Of a DNA stretch of 64,000 nucleotides, positions 35,476 to 46,849 are shown piece after piece. The stretch is from Siphonodentalium dalli (Eukaryota > Mollusca > Scaphopoda > Gadilida > Siphonodentaliidae). Both the position numbers and the translations under genes were made by a program. Within the stretch, counting starts at the first letter, position 1, and each line of letters starts with the position of its first letter. The DNA lies in assembly GCA_032622095.1 (NCBI GenBank), contig CP136061.1, positions 250,677,582 to 250,741,581 of the forward strand. The letters run 5' to 3'. The notes under the pieces were generated by a model that was not told the origin of the DNA, did not search any database, and saw nothing but the letters and a program-made list of their open reading frames with translations.

Positions 35476-36255
35476 TGGGTGGGGTGTATGGATACATAAG
35501 AAGTGGTTGTATGCTGATGGGCAATATATATACGTGTACATGGAACGGCTGTATAGTCATGATTGTTGAAGTGTATATGCATACCCGTATGGATGGATGC
35601 TCTTTGGCGGGCGTGTGGGAATATATGCAGTGCCATTGTGATCATATGTGTATATGGTATGTATATGCGTCTTTGCTGTTGATGTATTGTCATTAGTGTG
35701 TATATATGTATACATGGAGTAGCTGTATGATCATGGATCAGATGTATGACTATACAGCGAATGGCTAAATTGTCACGGGTAAGGTGCATATGCAAGTCTG
35801 GAGTGTACAAATGGCCATGTGTACGGCGAATATGTATAAGGGAGTGACAGTATGGTCAATGGTGAGGTGGTTTACAGGGTATTGATATGTCTTGAAGGGT
35901 TGTATGGCCATTGGTGAGGTGTATACGTATACTTGGAGTGACTCTATTGTCAGTCATAAGTGCGGTGTATATATAGTGGCTATATGGCCATGGGTGTGGC
36001 CAATATGTCTGTATGGAGTGACTATATGGCCAATGGTGATGTGAATTGGTAAACAAGGATTGACTATATGACCACGCATGTGGTTATGAGTATACAGCGA
36101 GTGGCTGATTTGTCATGTGTGACGTGTGTATGCAAGCATCGAGTGTATGCATGGCCGTGTGTTTGGGGTATTGGTATATACATGTATATAGAACGGCCAT
36201 TGGCGAGGTGTATATGTATACTTGGAGTGACTCTATTGTTATGGGTGAGGAGATT
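35476..36255 (+). repeat. core-type minisatellite, degenerate
   Basis: Same ~40-bp theme as 17746-18883 (CTGTATGGTCA, GTGAGGTGTATA, ATACATGGAGT), including ACAGCGARTGGCT motifs near 35755 and 36097. It lies between the 85-bp array and a foldback arm. Confidence 0.8.
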
Positions 36256-36620
36256 TTTTTCAAGTATAATGGTACTATCTTTGGCATTAAAGGTGTTTTT
36301 TTTTAACTGACAAAATTACTCAAGATGGCTTGCAAAATGGCAACCAAATTTACTTAATCAACTGACAACTCAATGACAACTCTATTCTGATTGTCCCAGT
36401 ACATTATGATGCATGGCTAATTAATTTCAAAGGATGCAGTGTGGGATTTTGCTGAAAACTTCATTTGGTATTCTGGTCATGTTTTTGAAAGGAAATGGGC
36501 AGAACTTGAAACTGAACTGAGAGGGACCATGGTATGTGGCCACTCTGGCCCATTAACATCAAACTTGATAAACTTTATACAGGGTGGATGTCAATATGGT
36601 AACCATACAGCGTATATACA
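36256..36620 (+). mobile_element. foldback element 2, left arm (partial)
   Basis: Same orientation and order as about 17310-17745 of element 1: CTTTGGYATYAAAGGTGTTT, AAAATTACTCAAGATGGC, CTATTCTGATTGTCCCAGTA, GAACTGAGAGGGA. The outer part of the arm is absent; the junction at about 36256 is directly with minisatellite. Confidence 0.85.
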
Positions 36621-38365
36621 GCCATAAGTGAGTTGAATAGGTATACAGGGAGTTAAATTATTATTTTGAATTATGTGAATATGTATACAAGGAGTCACTG
36701 TGTGGCCATGTGCGGGGTGTCCGTGGTGGCATGTATAGGTATACAAGGAGTGGCTGTTTGGTCATGTGTGAGGTAAATATGTAAGCAGTGAGTGACTGTA
36801 TGGTTATGTGTAGGCGTACTGATATACCCGATGTGGTCGTATGGTCATTGATGTGGTGTATGGGTATAACGAGAGCATGGTCATCTGCGTGTTGTTTATG
36901 TTTATATGAGGTGACTGTATGGTCATGGGTGGGATGTAGAGGTGCACCTTGGTGGCTGTATTATCACAGATGGGTGTATATGTATATGTATATATGATCG
37001 TAGGTTGGATGTATGGATAAATAAATAGGGAGTGGTTGTATGGTTATGGGTAAGGCGTATATGTGTATATGGAATGACTGTATGGTCACAATTGAAGCAT
37101 ATATGCATACCTGCAGTATAGCTGGATGGAAACTGACGGACATGTGGATATATAGGGAGTGCCCTCACGGTAATGGGTGGTATGCATATGTATATATGTT
37201 GTGGATGTATTGCCATTGGTGAGTGTATATGTATACAGGGATTAGCTGTATGATCATGGATGGGGTGTGTGAGTATACAGCGAATGGTTGAATTGTCATG
37301 TGTGATGTGTATATACAAGTGTGGAAGGTATGAATGGCCGTGTGAGGGGTATTTGTATGTCTGGAAGGGCTGTATGTGATGTGTATATGTATACCTGGAG
37401 TGACTCTATGTCACTGGGGTGACTGTATGGGCAATGGTGATGTGAATAGGTATGCATTTCGTGACTGTATGCTCATGTATGTGGTGAATAGATATACATG
37501 GAGTGACTATATGGTTATGGATCAGGTGTAGGAGGGTATAACTAGTGTGTATGCATTGTGACTCATTACTGTATGGTCATTTAGGTTTGGTTTACGGGTA
37601 TACCCAATTATGGCTGTATGGTCATGTGTGAGGTGTTTGTCTATAAAGCGGGTGGTCATATGGCCATTGGTGAGGTGTATATGTATACATGGAGTGACTA
37701 TATGGCCATGGGCGCGGCGAATATGTATACAGGGAATGACCATGTGGCCAATGGTGAGGTGAATAGGTATAAAAGGGTTACTACTACGTGCCTATATTAC
37801 CATTGGTGAGGTATATATGTATACCTGGAGCGACTCAATGGTCACGGGTGGGGTGTATATGTATATCTTGAGAGTGGTTATGGTCATTGTTGTCTACAGA
37901 GAGAGACTCTATGGCCAATAGTGAGATGATTATATGTACACAAGAAGGGACTTTATGAGGTGTAAGATAAGATAAGATAATTTATTGCAATACACCAATG
38001 GAGGAAGTTGCAAATAACAGTTAATACATGAAAAGTTACACATTAAAATAAAATACATGTAATAGGCATATGTACGATAAATAATCATTAGTATTATAAA
38101 TTAATCTTTCAACGTTTATTTCCCCATATTTACATTCTGTCTTTTTAGACAGAATAACCGGATCATGAGTATACCAGGTGTTCATGCATGGTGATTCGTG
38201 GCTGTATGGTCATGTGTGGGGTGTACTGGTATACCAAATGGTGGCTGTATGGTCATGTGTGATGTGTTTGTGTATAAAGTGAGTGGCTATATGATCATTT
38301 GCCTGGTGTATATATGGTGATGGTATGGCCATGGATGTTGCAAAGGTGTGCCTTTGAGCTGGCTA
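36621..38365 (+). repeat. foldback element 2, minisatellite core
   Basis: Core array of the ~40-bp theme. Several local strings occur in the same order as in element 1, for example the TATACCAGGTGTTCATGCATG / TATAACTGGTGTTCCTGCATG landmark before the right arm (38170 versus 18672). This indicates a shared ancestral core. A LINE-like insertion interrupts it at 37966-38160. Confidence 0.85.
37966..38160 (-). mobile_element. short LINE-like 3' fragment
   Basis: On the minus strand the segment ends TGTATTGCAATAAATTATC followed by TTATCTTATC, resembling a LINE 3' end with a short repeat tail. It has no coding sequence, and the assignment rests on the tail only. Confidence 0.45.
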
Positions 38366-39359
38366 TCGCTTTACACAATAACTCAAGTATATGTTAATCG
38401 ATAGAGATGTTTAGTTATCAGTTGATGAAGTAACATTTTAATAACAAAGTGAGTCACAATTTGCTACGTTTTTAGAACAGCAGAGAATAATTTCCGGGAT
38501 ATATGTGCATTTTACCAAATTTGGTTGCCATTTTGCAAGCTATTTTGAGTAATTTTGTCTAAAACACCTCTGTGTGACACATTTAAGACAGTTAAAAACA
38601 AAATAAGCACTAACACCAAAGATAGTTCCATTTACATTAAAAAAACGCCCAAACCTGAAAATTTTAATTTTGCTGATTTTGATATCACGTTTGTGAGAGA
38701 AAAATCCAATATGTCAGTGGTTACAATGGTAACTATTAACCAAGGTGCATCAGCAATGTTAGTATTCAATGCATAGAAGGCATATAAGTCAACCACAACT
38801 TGTAAGTAATTTCAAGGCGCGCTGGGGCAATATATCTACATTTTTCCATAATTTATCATAAGTACTGGTATGCCTCACTTACATTGCACAGTTCTGCTCA
38901 TTTCTTTTTGTAATATGACTAGAATCCCAATGGTGATTTTTGGTGAAATTTTATACCGCATTCTGTAAACTTAATATTTTGAGAGATCGGAAGGGCCTGG
39001 GACCCATAAAATGGCATATTTCATTGCTACAATGATGAGTTAAAATGAATAATACAAAATAAAGTCGCAATTCTAAACCAGTTCCAAACAATAGAAATTA
39101 ATCAAGAAAATATTAGTGAAAAATAGTCACATTTTTCACTTTCGGCGGCCATTTTGGTGGCCATCGTGAAACGTGGAGCTCTAAGTTTTTAGCTTCACAA
39201 CAATATATACATTTATATACATTTGTAAAGATTTTGTCTCTATAATTTGCATTAAACTGACTTATAGTGCATCGTCTTAAAACACGGCGGCCATGTTGGA
39301 CGCATTCTTGTTTCCGTGTTAACATTGCTTAAAAGTTGAGGGACATAATAAGGAAGAAA
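38366..39359 (-). mobile_element. foldback element 2, right arm
   Basis: Colinear with the reassembled right arm of element 1 and free of its insertions. Landmarks are AACTCAAGTATATGTTAATC, AAGTGAGTCACAATTTGC, TTTTGAGTAATTTTG, GACTAGAATCCCAATGGTGA, ACCAGTTCCAAACA, GGCGGCCATTTTGG and CGGCCATGTTGGACGC. It therefore serves as an empty-site reference for the insertions at 19035-19338, 19640-20430 and 20546-23588. Confidence 0.85.
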
Positions 39360-39864
39360 ATGAGTGGGGTGTAGGTAAGTCCTGTGGTGTGGGGTGTAGG
39401 GGTACATATCAGCTTCCATACTATATTTGCGTTTTCATTGCCGCCACGTGACCTTTTGACCCCTGGTGACGTCATCAATGAACACATCATCTATTTTGGC
39501 TACCGGTGGATAGAGTATAAAATGACATATCACCTGTTAAAATCCACTCACCTCACAATGACATCCCATATATTGGAAACCGTTTCCCCCACCCCATCAT
39601 AATCGGAAAAAAAATGGTAACTAAGTATTAGGTTAAACTTTTACACATTAGGTACACTCGGGCCCAAAATATTTGCTGTTAACATAATTTTTCCTAATCA
39701 ATACACATTAGGGTACATGTAAATACCAAAGAAGTTACGTTATCGGGGGGGGGGGTGAACCAGGGGTCATACCAGCGCTTGGACTATACTCAGTGCAGTA
39801 TCACGAATGTGACCGATCATAATTTATTTTTATATCTACAACATCAAACAGGCAATTCTTCAAG
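39360..39864. other. unrecognised, with an 11-base G run
   Basis: A G run lies at 39745-39755. No gene or transposon end was recognised. Confidence 0.35.
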
Positions 39865-40450
39865 GATTGTCCACTTATAAATGGACAATCGGTAACTAAA
39901 ATGGTCATTAATAAATGGACAATCCAACCACGCGTGGCACGCGAGCTTGGGATTGTCCACTAAATGAAGACATGTTTTGCTAATCCTGCATGTTAGCTTC
40001 ATATTTAATATGAAGGGCAATAACTCTATAAATAATATTAATTTTCTAAATAACGGTGATTTGTATGAGAAGTGTTTTTGACGAAATAACGGAGATATTT
40101 GAAGAAGAGTTGTTGACGAAATAACGGAAATATTCGAAGAAGTGTTTTTAAAGAGCGTACCCCAAACCTCCAACAAATCCACCAACCCAAGGGAAGATTT
40201 GACTTATATTTCACAAAAGTTGATCTGTTGTGGTGTTGCAAATTTCTCACACAAATCTCCGTCATTTAGTAAAGGTACACTCTTTATAGAGTTATTACCC
40301 TTCATATTTAATATGAAGCTAACATGCACGATTATCTATATATATCGTGATTTAGTGGACAATCCCAAGCTCGCGTGCCACGCGTGGTCGGATTGTACAT
40401 TTATTAATGACCATTTTAGGTACCGATTGTCCATTTGTAAGTGGACAATC
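39865..40450. mobile_element. 586-bp foldback element with hairpin ends
   Basis: Each terminus is itself a hairpin: GATTGTCCACTTATAAATGG then ACAATC on the left, mirrored on the right. The arms (39865 to about 40050; about 40280 to 40450) are inverted through TGGTCATTAATAAATG, CACGCGTGGCACGCGAGCTT and TTCATATTTAATATGAAG. The centre holds two tandem copies of a TTGACGAAATAACGGA unit. Matching peptide strings on opposite strands only reflect this symmetry. Confidence 0.85.
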
Positions 40451-41142
40451 TTATGCGCATTAGGTGACATCAAACCTGTCAAAATTCACTGCTAGAGAAC
40501 AGTATGTGTGATATTCAAAGAGTACTGGGTAAAATGTGTTGACCCTATTGTCTGTGTCTTAAAATAGTAGTCATATGTACCCCCGGTCAAGTGACGAAAC
40601 ACGAATATTTCGTTTTTATAACTATAACACTACGCATGATGGTATACTAAGAACGTAATTTATCAACAAACAAACAAACAAAAAAAGGAGTACCATTGAC
40701 TATCTTCAATAAATTCTAAACTTAACCAAAATATCCTACATACTCTGTGGGAGAGACTATGATTAAACCTGAAAGTTATATTAGGTTATTTTCACTAAGG
40801 CCACATATACGCGAAACGTACTACGTTTTCTGCAACCGCATCACCGCGTTATCCACTTGAATGGTCAACGCTGATATAATAACTTTAAATTCTGATCAAC
40901 TGATAAATAGCATATAACTACACGTGTGGCATTGATAAGATAATTATGGTGAACAAAAAGATAGTGAAAACTAATATTGTGCATTATGTGCTAACATATT
41001 CCAGTTGTAATGTGCCGACTGAAGTAGTTTGAACAAAATTGTCTACTAAGAAACCGGCTTGGCAGCAGCATGAAAATTAGTCTTACATAAAATGTTCAAT
41101 GTACCGTCTCTACGATCAGGTGAGATTGGGTGTTAATCTATT
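40451..41142. other. no recognised feature
   Basis: A short (CAAA)n run lies at about 40667-40687; nothing else. Confidence 0.35.
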
Positions 41143-41617
41143 TAAAGGTACTCAACCCGATAAAACTCCTCTCAATTACTATTTCAATGGCTTCGGGGGT
41201 CAAAAATATTTGATTCGAGTCGAGGAAGTCACCCATCAAAGCTCAGATTTGTTAGATATCGATTTTAGAAATCTATTATTTTTCATTATCGGGAATACTA
41301 TCTGGCCCAGAACTCAGTAAAAATTGCGTTAAAATTACCACTTGATTTTAGAGTTATCCATCCTTGTCTGTTTGAATAGATTTGGAGAACACATCCAGAG
41401 CAGATTACGGCAGTTAGTAGTACTGATCTCGAGTTTATAACAAATTTCAAAAATCAATATCTAATAACTCTGAGCTTTGTTTGATGGGTTCCTCGACTCG
41501 AATCAAATATTTTTTACCCCCAAAGCCAAAGAAATAGTAATATAGGACCCTCCGATCGGATTGTTGTTGTTGGAATCTGTTGAGATGGGGACCCTCTTTA
41601 CGGGTTGAGTACCTTTA
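41143..41617 (-). mobile_element. TAAAGGTACTCAA MITE, copy 3 (long subfamily, inverted)
   Basis: Reverse-complement relative of 6358-6832. It carries the AGTAATTGAGAGGAG segment (as CTCCTCTCAATTACT) at its left and GATCGGATTGTTGTTGTTGG with GAGATGGGGACCCTCTTTAC at its right. The ends are TAAAGGTACTCAACCC and GGGTTGAGTACCTTTA. Confidence 0.88.
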
Positions 41618-42269
41618 AGAGATGAGTGTTTCTTTGCAATATAATAAGCATCACGACAATCGTGTATTGTTTACTATCACGGATAGTGTTGAAAATTCCG
41701 GAAATATAACTAATATTTATACCACATTGGTGTGAACTTCAGTTTCTGCGTTACATTAAATAAATAATCATCATTCCGAATGAACTATCACACACTGTGT
41801 GGCGAAACATTACTTCTTGTGTTCCATGCACGGAATTATTATCTTTGGCCTGGCTTCTGGATGCATTCTAAGCAGAAAACACGAACATTAAAGACGTAAA
41901 TAATTAGGGTTAACTTAAGTTGGCGTGAACATAAATCCTTCAGATGGATCTGTTTTAATGATATGTGTATACCTTTAAAGATATTTAGTAACATAGTTGT
42001 AAATTACCAATACGTATTTTCACTTCTAAATTGTTATACAATGTGTTTCTTTCGTCGTTGCATAGCTTTGCGTTGTGGCCATTTTGACAGCCATTTCATG
42101 GCCGTGATTGAATTGTTTTATGTCCGTCACCGTCCGTGTCACACTAATCTAATTTCACACAATTTTCCGGACACTAGGCGCAAATTTATTTTCGGCCCTT
42201 TGAGTACCCACCACCTCCTAATTTTTATTTACCAAGGCTGTACAGTTTTAAACCAATTCTCAAAAAAAA
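41618..42269. other. no recognised feature
   Basis: A 146-codon open frame (41963-42403) has no recognised domain and runs into the repeat at 42270, so I do not call it a gene. Confidence 0.35.
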
Positions 42270-42760
42270 AAGTGGGCTGTAGGGTACATGTGCTGATGGA
42301 TTCACATTTGAAATCCAAGATGGCTGCTGGCGGCCGTGTTTGTTTTAAACGAATTTCGGGGGAGGGAGGTTCCCATCTAGATGTCACCCGAAGATCCATA
42401 TGATGTTTGGTGACGATTGGATGAGAAATGTGACCTGCAAGGTGTGCTTAAGTATTTAGTCATACAAAGAGAAAAATCCAAGATGGCAGCTGGCAGCCAT
42501 TTTTTCCCCTCAGAATTCTGGAAAAATGGTAAGCACCCATCGAGAGGTCACATCGAGGATCCATATGAAGTTTGGTAATGATCGGATGAGGGATAAGCTA
42601 TGTATGGTGTGATAAAGGATTTAGTGATGCAAAGAGTAAAATCCAAGATGGTTGTCGGCAGCCATGTTTTTCATCGAGAGTCGTTCAAATTTAACAGCTG
42701 TCATCTAGAGGTGATCCTAGACTTATATACCGAATTTGTTGAAATCGGTCAAAGTTTGTA
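42270..42760 (+). repeat. CCAAGATGGC repeat, three ~170-bp monomers
   Basis: Three degenerate units each contain AAATCCAAGATGGCWGCTGG, a GCCATKTTTT segment, CATCKAGAGGTSA, GATCCATATGA and a GATCGGATGAG-like string. It is related in style, not clearly in sequence, to the CCAAGATGG strings in the foldback arms. Confidence 0.8.
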
Positions 42761-43198
42761 TTTTATTTTATTTTATTATGGTTTTTTGAATATTCTATGT
42801 TTATTTGAAGAGTTTACATTTATTTGAAGAATCTATTATTGTGTTATGTTTCCATTTACATCAGGTTGAATAAATTATTTTTAATAGAACTATTTAAATT
42901 TGAGCCTTTCCATGTCAATGTGCGTTGATAGATACTTGATGAAAACATTTAGCAAGCTGACCTTTTTTTTACACATTGGTGTCATCCCTCATTATTGACT
43001 GGTGGTGAACACAAACCCTCATACCAAGAGTTAAGTTCATACATATTACATAAGAAGCATTCATAAAACCTTTTCTCGGATTATTTTGAAGAAAAATTAC
43101 TCCAGGAAAAAAATTACGGGGCCAGGAAAAATTGTGTAAGCCGGCCTGCTGAACCACCCACACACCGCGTCTAGTGTTCGGAAAAAAATTCAGACCAA
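42761..43198. other. no recognised feature
   Basis: AT-rich; nothing was recognised. Confidence 0.35.

Positions 43199-43226
<28 letters not shown>
43199..43226. repeat. poly-C tract, 28 bases
   Basis: It directly abuts the foldback-arm fragment at 43229; assembly length is uncertain. Confidence 0.95.
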
Positions 43227-43228
<2 letters not shown>

Positions 43229-43229
<1 letters not shown>

Positions 43230-43380
43230 TGCTCAAAGCGGATCTTAGCCGATTTTGGATATATTATAAAGGAGATATTACTGCTTAAAATGGCACCAAA
43301 ATACAAATTTCTTCCGCGTAGACCCCTCGTTTCGTGTTTGACGACCAGCCTAATAGTGTATATTCCTTCACAAATAGTTT
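43229..43380 (-). mobile_element. foldback outer-arm fragment
   Basis: TGCTCAAAGCGGAT, TTTTGGATATATTATAAAGG and TTAAAATGGCACCAAAATAC match 24205-24270 of element 1, followed by a GACGACCAGCCTA string like its GACCAGACTA. It is an isolated piece beside a poly-C tract. Confidence 0.65.
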
Positions 43381-43864
43381 TATATCACACACTTATACAT
43401 ACATATATAGCCAGCGCCTCAAATTCGGCAAGGCTAAGAACCACTTCCGTAAATTATATATATTTACCCTCCACAACAAAATGCAACTTGTTTTACAGAC
43501 GGTATCGGTGTAATCGACAACTTATAGAATCTGACTGCTCCACCAAAATTAATGCACTGGAAATTCCAAATGCAATCAGTTGGAGGGTAGAGTTATTCTT
43601 CTTCCAACGGTATATTAATTATTAAGAAATGCTGAAGCCGAGGTGTCACTCTCATAATAAAAAATGCTGAAGGGTACACATGTTCTGAAATCACTTTCGA
43701 AATGACGTTTAGTTTTCGCGTCTGCCACGATTTCTGTTAAAGGCCCACTTAATTTTCGAACCCCCAGATAATTATATATAAAATATATGCCATAATATGT
43801 ACTATTTAGAAGAGGAAGCTCCAAAACTTTGTATTATCAACTTATTCGGTGTAATAAACTGTGA

Positions 43865-44176
43865 TTGATTGATTGATTGATTGGGGTTTTATGTCGCTTT
43901 AGCCACTAAGGCCATATCACGACATTGCCAGTTTTAATGGTGGAGGAAATCCGCACACTTACGGCTAATCTAACAGTGATTTCAATGGCTGATAAACTCG
44001 TCGACCATGTGCGGCAAACCACCGGCCATCGGCAAGTAACTGGCAACTTTCCCAGATAACGATTTCGAGTTCCAAAGTCCACGATGGAAACATGTGGATT
44101 TGAACCCTTATCGCCAGCGCTGGAAGGCGAAACGGCTTGGAGTTGTACCCCTAACCGATTGAGCCACCGAGGCCCC
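43865..44176 (-). mobile_element. tRNA-derived SINE, full length
   Basis: On the minus strand it begins GGGGCCTCGGTGGCTCAATC. It has an A-box-like TGGCTCAATCGG and a B-box-like GGGTTCAAATCC (both internal pol III promoter elements of tRNAs), a body of about 230 bp, and a GGCCTTAGTGGCTAAAGCG segment before an (AATC)n tail. It is flanked by a perfect 13-bp target duplication TAATAAACTGTGA (43852-43864 and 44177-44189). Molluscan SINE families have this organisation; the exact family is not assigned. Confidence 0.9.
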
Positions 44177-44241
44177 TAATAAACTGTGAACTTGTTGTTA
44201 TTGTTGAGATATCGACTTGCGTTCTGTGATCAACTTGCATT

Positions 44242-44307
44242 ATTTTCAATGGAAGGGGAATAACTCTATATCTTAAAATATAGAGTTATTCCCCTTCCAT
44301 TGAAAAT
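44242..44307. repeat. palindrome, 30-bp perfect arms
   Basis: Positions 44242-44271 and 44278-44307 are exact reverse complements around a 6-base loop (CTTAAA). The arm contains GGAAGGGGAATAACTC, echoing the GGGATAACTC repeats. Confidence 0.95.
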
Positions 44308-44715
44308 ACATTATTAGTTCGAATTCTGTTGCATTCTGGGAGTCAAAACTGGGGTAATATTTCTATGATTTCAGCTGTTTTCTATTTCTCTATGGGCATC
44401 TTCTGAGACACAGGCGTTTCAAATTGTGATGGATTATAGTATTTTAATCATAGTTTATGGCATAGATTGTTATTAAAGCCGTATACAAAGGCACTATAAA
44501 AAAAATAATCAGTGACTTGAAAATTAAATAATTGTTTACGTTCCAATGAAAATTAAAATGAACTGAAAACAAACTGCTGATGGGCGCAATACTTTCTGGA
44601 ACACAGTTGATATATAACTGCTTGGCGCTGATAGCAAAGCCTGTTTACCCTTCAGCACATTTTCACAACCTGTGTACCGGGCCCTTCAGCACTTTTTGTT
44701 ACAGGTAAGTGTAAC

Positions 44716-45747
44716 CGGGGATGTGGCTAGAGGGTCTCCGTTGGGGGGGGGGGTGTCCACCTTAGGAAATTCCAACTGCACCCCACCCCCTTGAATCATA
44801 TCACAGACCAAACACAAGTTTTGCATAATTCCATTTGCACCCCCTTGCACATCAGTCCTCAAGCCTAATATCCTATGTATTCATAAACTATGTTGTTCTA
44901 TATGCCCGGTATAAGAAAATTCAGATACTTTAACCTGAGAATTGCATAAATCCTAACATCTAGTAGGCTACTAAAGACAAATGCACACGGCTACGGGTAA
45001 GATACCAGGACATTGTGTCCGTCCATGTTTGTTCAGCCCGGTGTGAGAAAATTTGGAAAACTATACAAGAAAATCGCAAATCCTAGCATCTAGACTGGCC
45101 TCAACTGAAGCTTCCCTAGTGTTGGAAATTTCAAACCTCATACTCCCTCTTAGGTTGGAAAATTCTCCGACTGATGACCATTTCAGTCCACAAGTTTGAC
45201 CGAATTTACTAAACTATTGTTTTGTTAAACTAATTAGCAGTTTTGTATTGGTCACGGGGAGGGACAGTGACACACCGGGCCGACCATGGTTCGGCCCGGT
45301 GTTCGAAAATTTTGAAATCTGAACAAGAAAATCGCAAAATCCTAGCATCTAGACTAGCCTCAAGTCTTCTTAGAGTTGGAAATTTCAAACCTGACACCCC
45401 CCCCCCACCTAGGTTGGAAAATTTCCAAATGATGACAATTCCAATGACAATGTTGACCAAATGTATGACAATATTGTTTTCTTAAATTTAGTAGCAGTTT
45501 TGACTAGCCACGGGGGAGGACCAGGACACAAGCTTTCCAAGTGTTGGAAATTTCCAACCTGTCACCCCCCCCCCCTAAGGTTGGAAAATTTCCAACTGAT
45601 GACCATTTCAGTCCAAAATTTTGACAAAAAATAGGAAAATATGCAAATATTGGTCCAAAAACAATTAATTCCCCCCAATAAATTGTTTGAAAATCAAACG
45701 ACAAGAACATTTTGAGACACCCCCCCCCCCATCTAGCCACATCCCTG
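44716..45747. mobile_element. hAT-type non-autonomous element, 1032 bp
   Basis: The ends are inverted (CGGGGATGTGGCTAGAGGG; CCATCTAGCCACATCCCTG) and are flanked by a perfect 8-bp target duplication AGTGTAAC (44708-44715 and 45748-45755). CAGGGATG-type ends with 8-bp duplications are diagnostic of hAT. The interior is made of two to three tandem, diverged segments of about 257 bp (CCCGGTGT.CGAAAATTT, ATCCTAGCATCTAGACT, TTGGAAATTTCAAACCT, then a C-run and GGTTGGAAAATT). No transposase is encoded. Confidence 0.9.
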
Positions 45748-45763
45748 AGTGTAACCCCTCGGC

Positions 45764-46785
45764 ATCTATATACTAATAACACTCATTTTTGTTTGTTCGT
45801 ATGTATGTATGTTTGTTTGTTGTCAGCTAAAGCTGCTTTCACTTAAATGCATTTAAAGGTACTCAATCCGATCAGACGCTCCTAAATTACTATTTCTTTG
45901 ACTTCGGGGGTAAAAAATATTTCATTCGAGTCGAGGAACCCACCCATCAAAGCTCAGAGTGATAAGATATCGATGTTTGAAGTTTGCTGTTTCTATTGTT
46001 TGTGGACCAGAACTTGGCCAGAACCACGTGCTCAAGCGGACAAATTGTGGTTGTAAGATGGATAACTCTAAAATCAAGTGGTTACTATTGTGCACGTGGT
46101 TCTGGACAAGTTCTGGTTCACAAACAATAGAAACAGCAAACTTCAAACATCGATATCTAATCACTCTGAGCTTCGATGGGTGGGTTCCTCGACTCGAATC
46201 AAATATTTTTACCCCCGAAGCCCAAGAAATAGTAATTTAGGAGCGTCTGATCGGATTGAGTACCTTTATCTACCTGTTAACTATCCGTTTAACGCAAGCG
46301 TTTGACACTCATGCAATACATTTAGCTCCATTTGCTTATTAAAAATGGATTCATCGAAAGATGTATAACCTTATATTTTTAGAGTCAATATTCCAAGCTG
46401 TTGTGGACATGCAGAGAATTCTTGGTATACATATATAGCAGAACTAGCTTAAACAGGCTCACTTCGGCAGCCTTTATTCGGCGTCGGATGGGCCTGCGGC
46501 CCCTTTGTGCGTAAGGGGCTTGCGGCCCCTGTGTGCGCTTTGCGTAGATTTTATTATTAGACAGAAGTGGCCCCTGTGTGCGCTTTACGCACATTTTGGT
46601 CGTTTAAACAGTTTGATTTGAAAACTTTTTTATTAATTAAATTTGTTTGTAATCAATTTTTTTTAACAACTAACACCGTTATAACCTCCACCATGGTAAC
46701 GCCTGAGTCACCACACCAAATTTGGTTGAAATCGGTCGAGGGGTCCAGATAGACAGACTGATCCTACTTTTATATTTATAGATAA
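45764..46785 (+). mobile_element. candidate Helitron-like or related element carrying a MITE
   Basis: Begins ATCTATATACTAATAACACT followed by TTTGTTTGTTCGTATG, and appears to end near 46785 at TTTTATATTTATAGAT. The 3' part has a CACCAAATTTGGTTGAAATC segment and repeated GCGGCCCCTTTGTGCG strings (46495-46590). The boundaries are tentative. A TAAAGGTACTCAA MITE is inserted at 45854-46268. Confidence 0.45.
45854..46268. mobile_element. TAAAGGTACTCAA MITE, copy 4
   Basis: The ends are TAAAGGTACTCAATCC and GGATTGAGTACCTTTA. The arms are nearly perfect over about 110 bp and extend inward to a GTTTGTGGACCAGAACTTG / CAAGTTCTGGTTCACAAAC pair. It is the most symmetrical copy, which suggests it is young. 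Confidence 0.9.
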
Positions 46786-46849
46786 TCCAGTCTAATATGA
46801 CAAAAGACACTTTACAATGGCACAACTGTAACATGGTAAAGTAAATTAT

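Larger units (their letters stand above)
43629..44706. mobile_element. GCTGAAGGG MITE, second copy, split by insertions
   Basis: The left portion (43629-43740) has AAATGCTGAAGGGTACACA then TGACGTTTAGTTTTCG. The right portion (about 44500-44706) has AATGAACTGAAAACAAACTG, GATGGGCGCAATACTTTCTG and TTTACCCTTCAGCACATTTT. Both match the element at 19035-19338 in opposite orientation. The intervening 43741-44500 includes a SINE and a palindrome. Confidence 0.7.

Noticed and set aside
39844-40495. Two similar ~115-codon frames on opposite strands
   Set aside because: They share peptides only because the region is an inverted repeat.
42061-42140. CCATTTTGACAGCCATTT strings as regulatory sites
   Set aside because: Such GCCAT/ATGGC strings are abundant in dispersed repeats here and give no specific regulatory evidence.
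41963-42403. 146-codon open frame as a candidate gene
   Set aside because: No recognised domain or splice context, and its C-terminal third lies in the CCAAGATGGC repeat.
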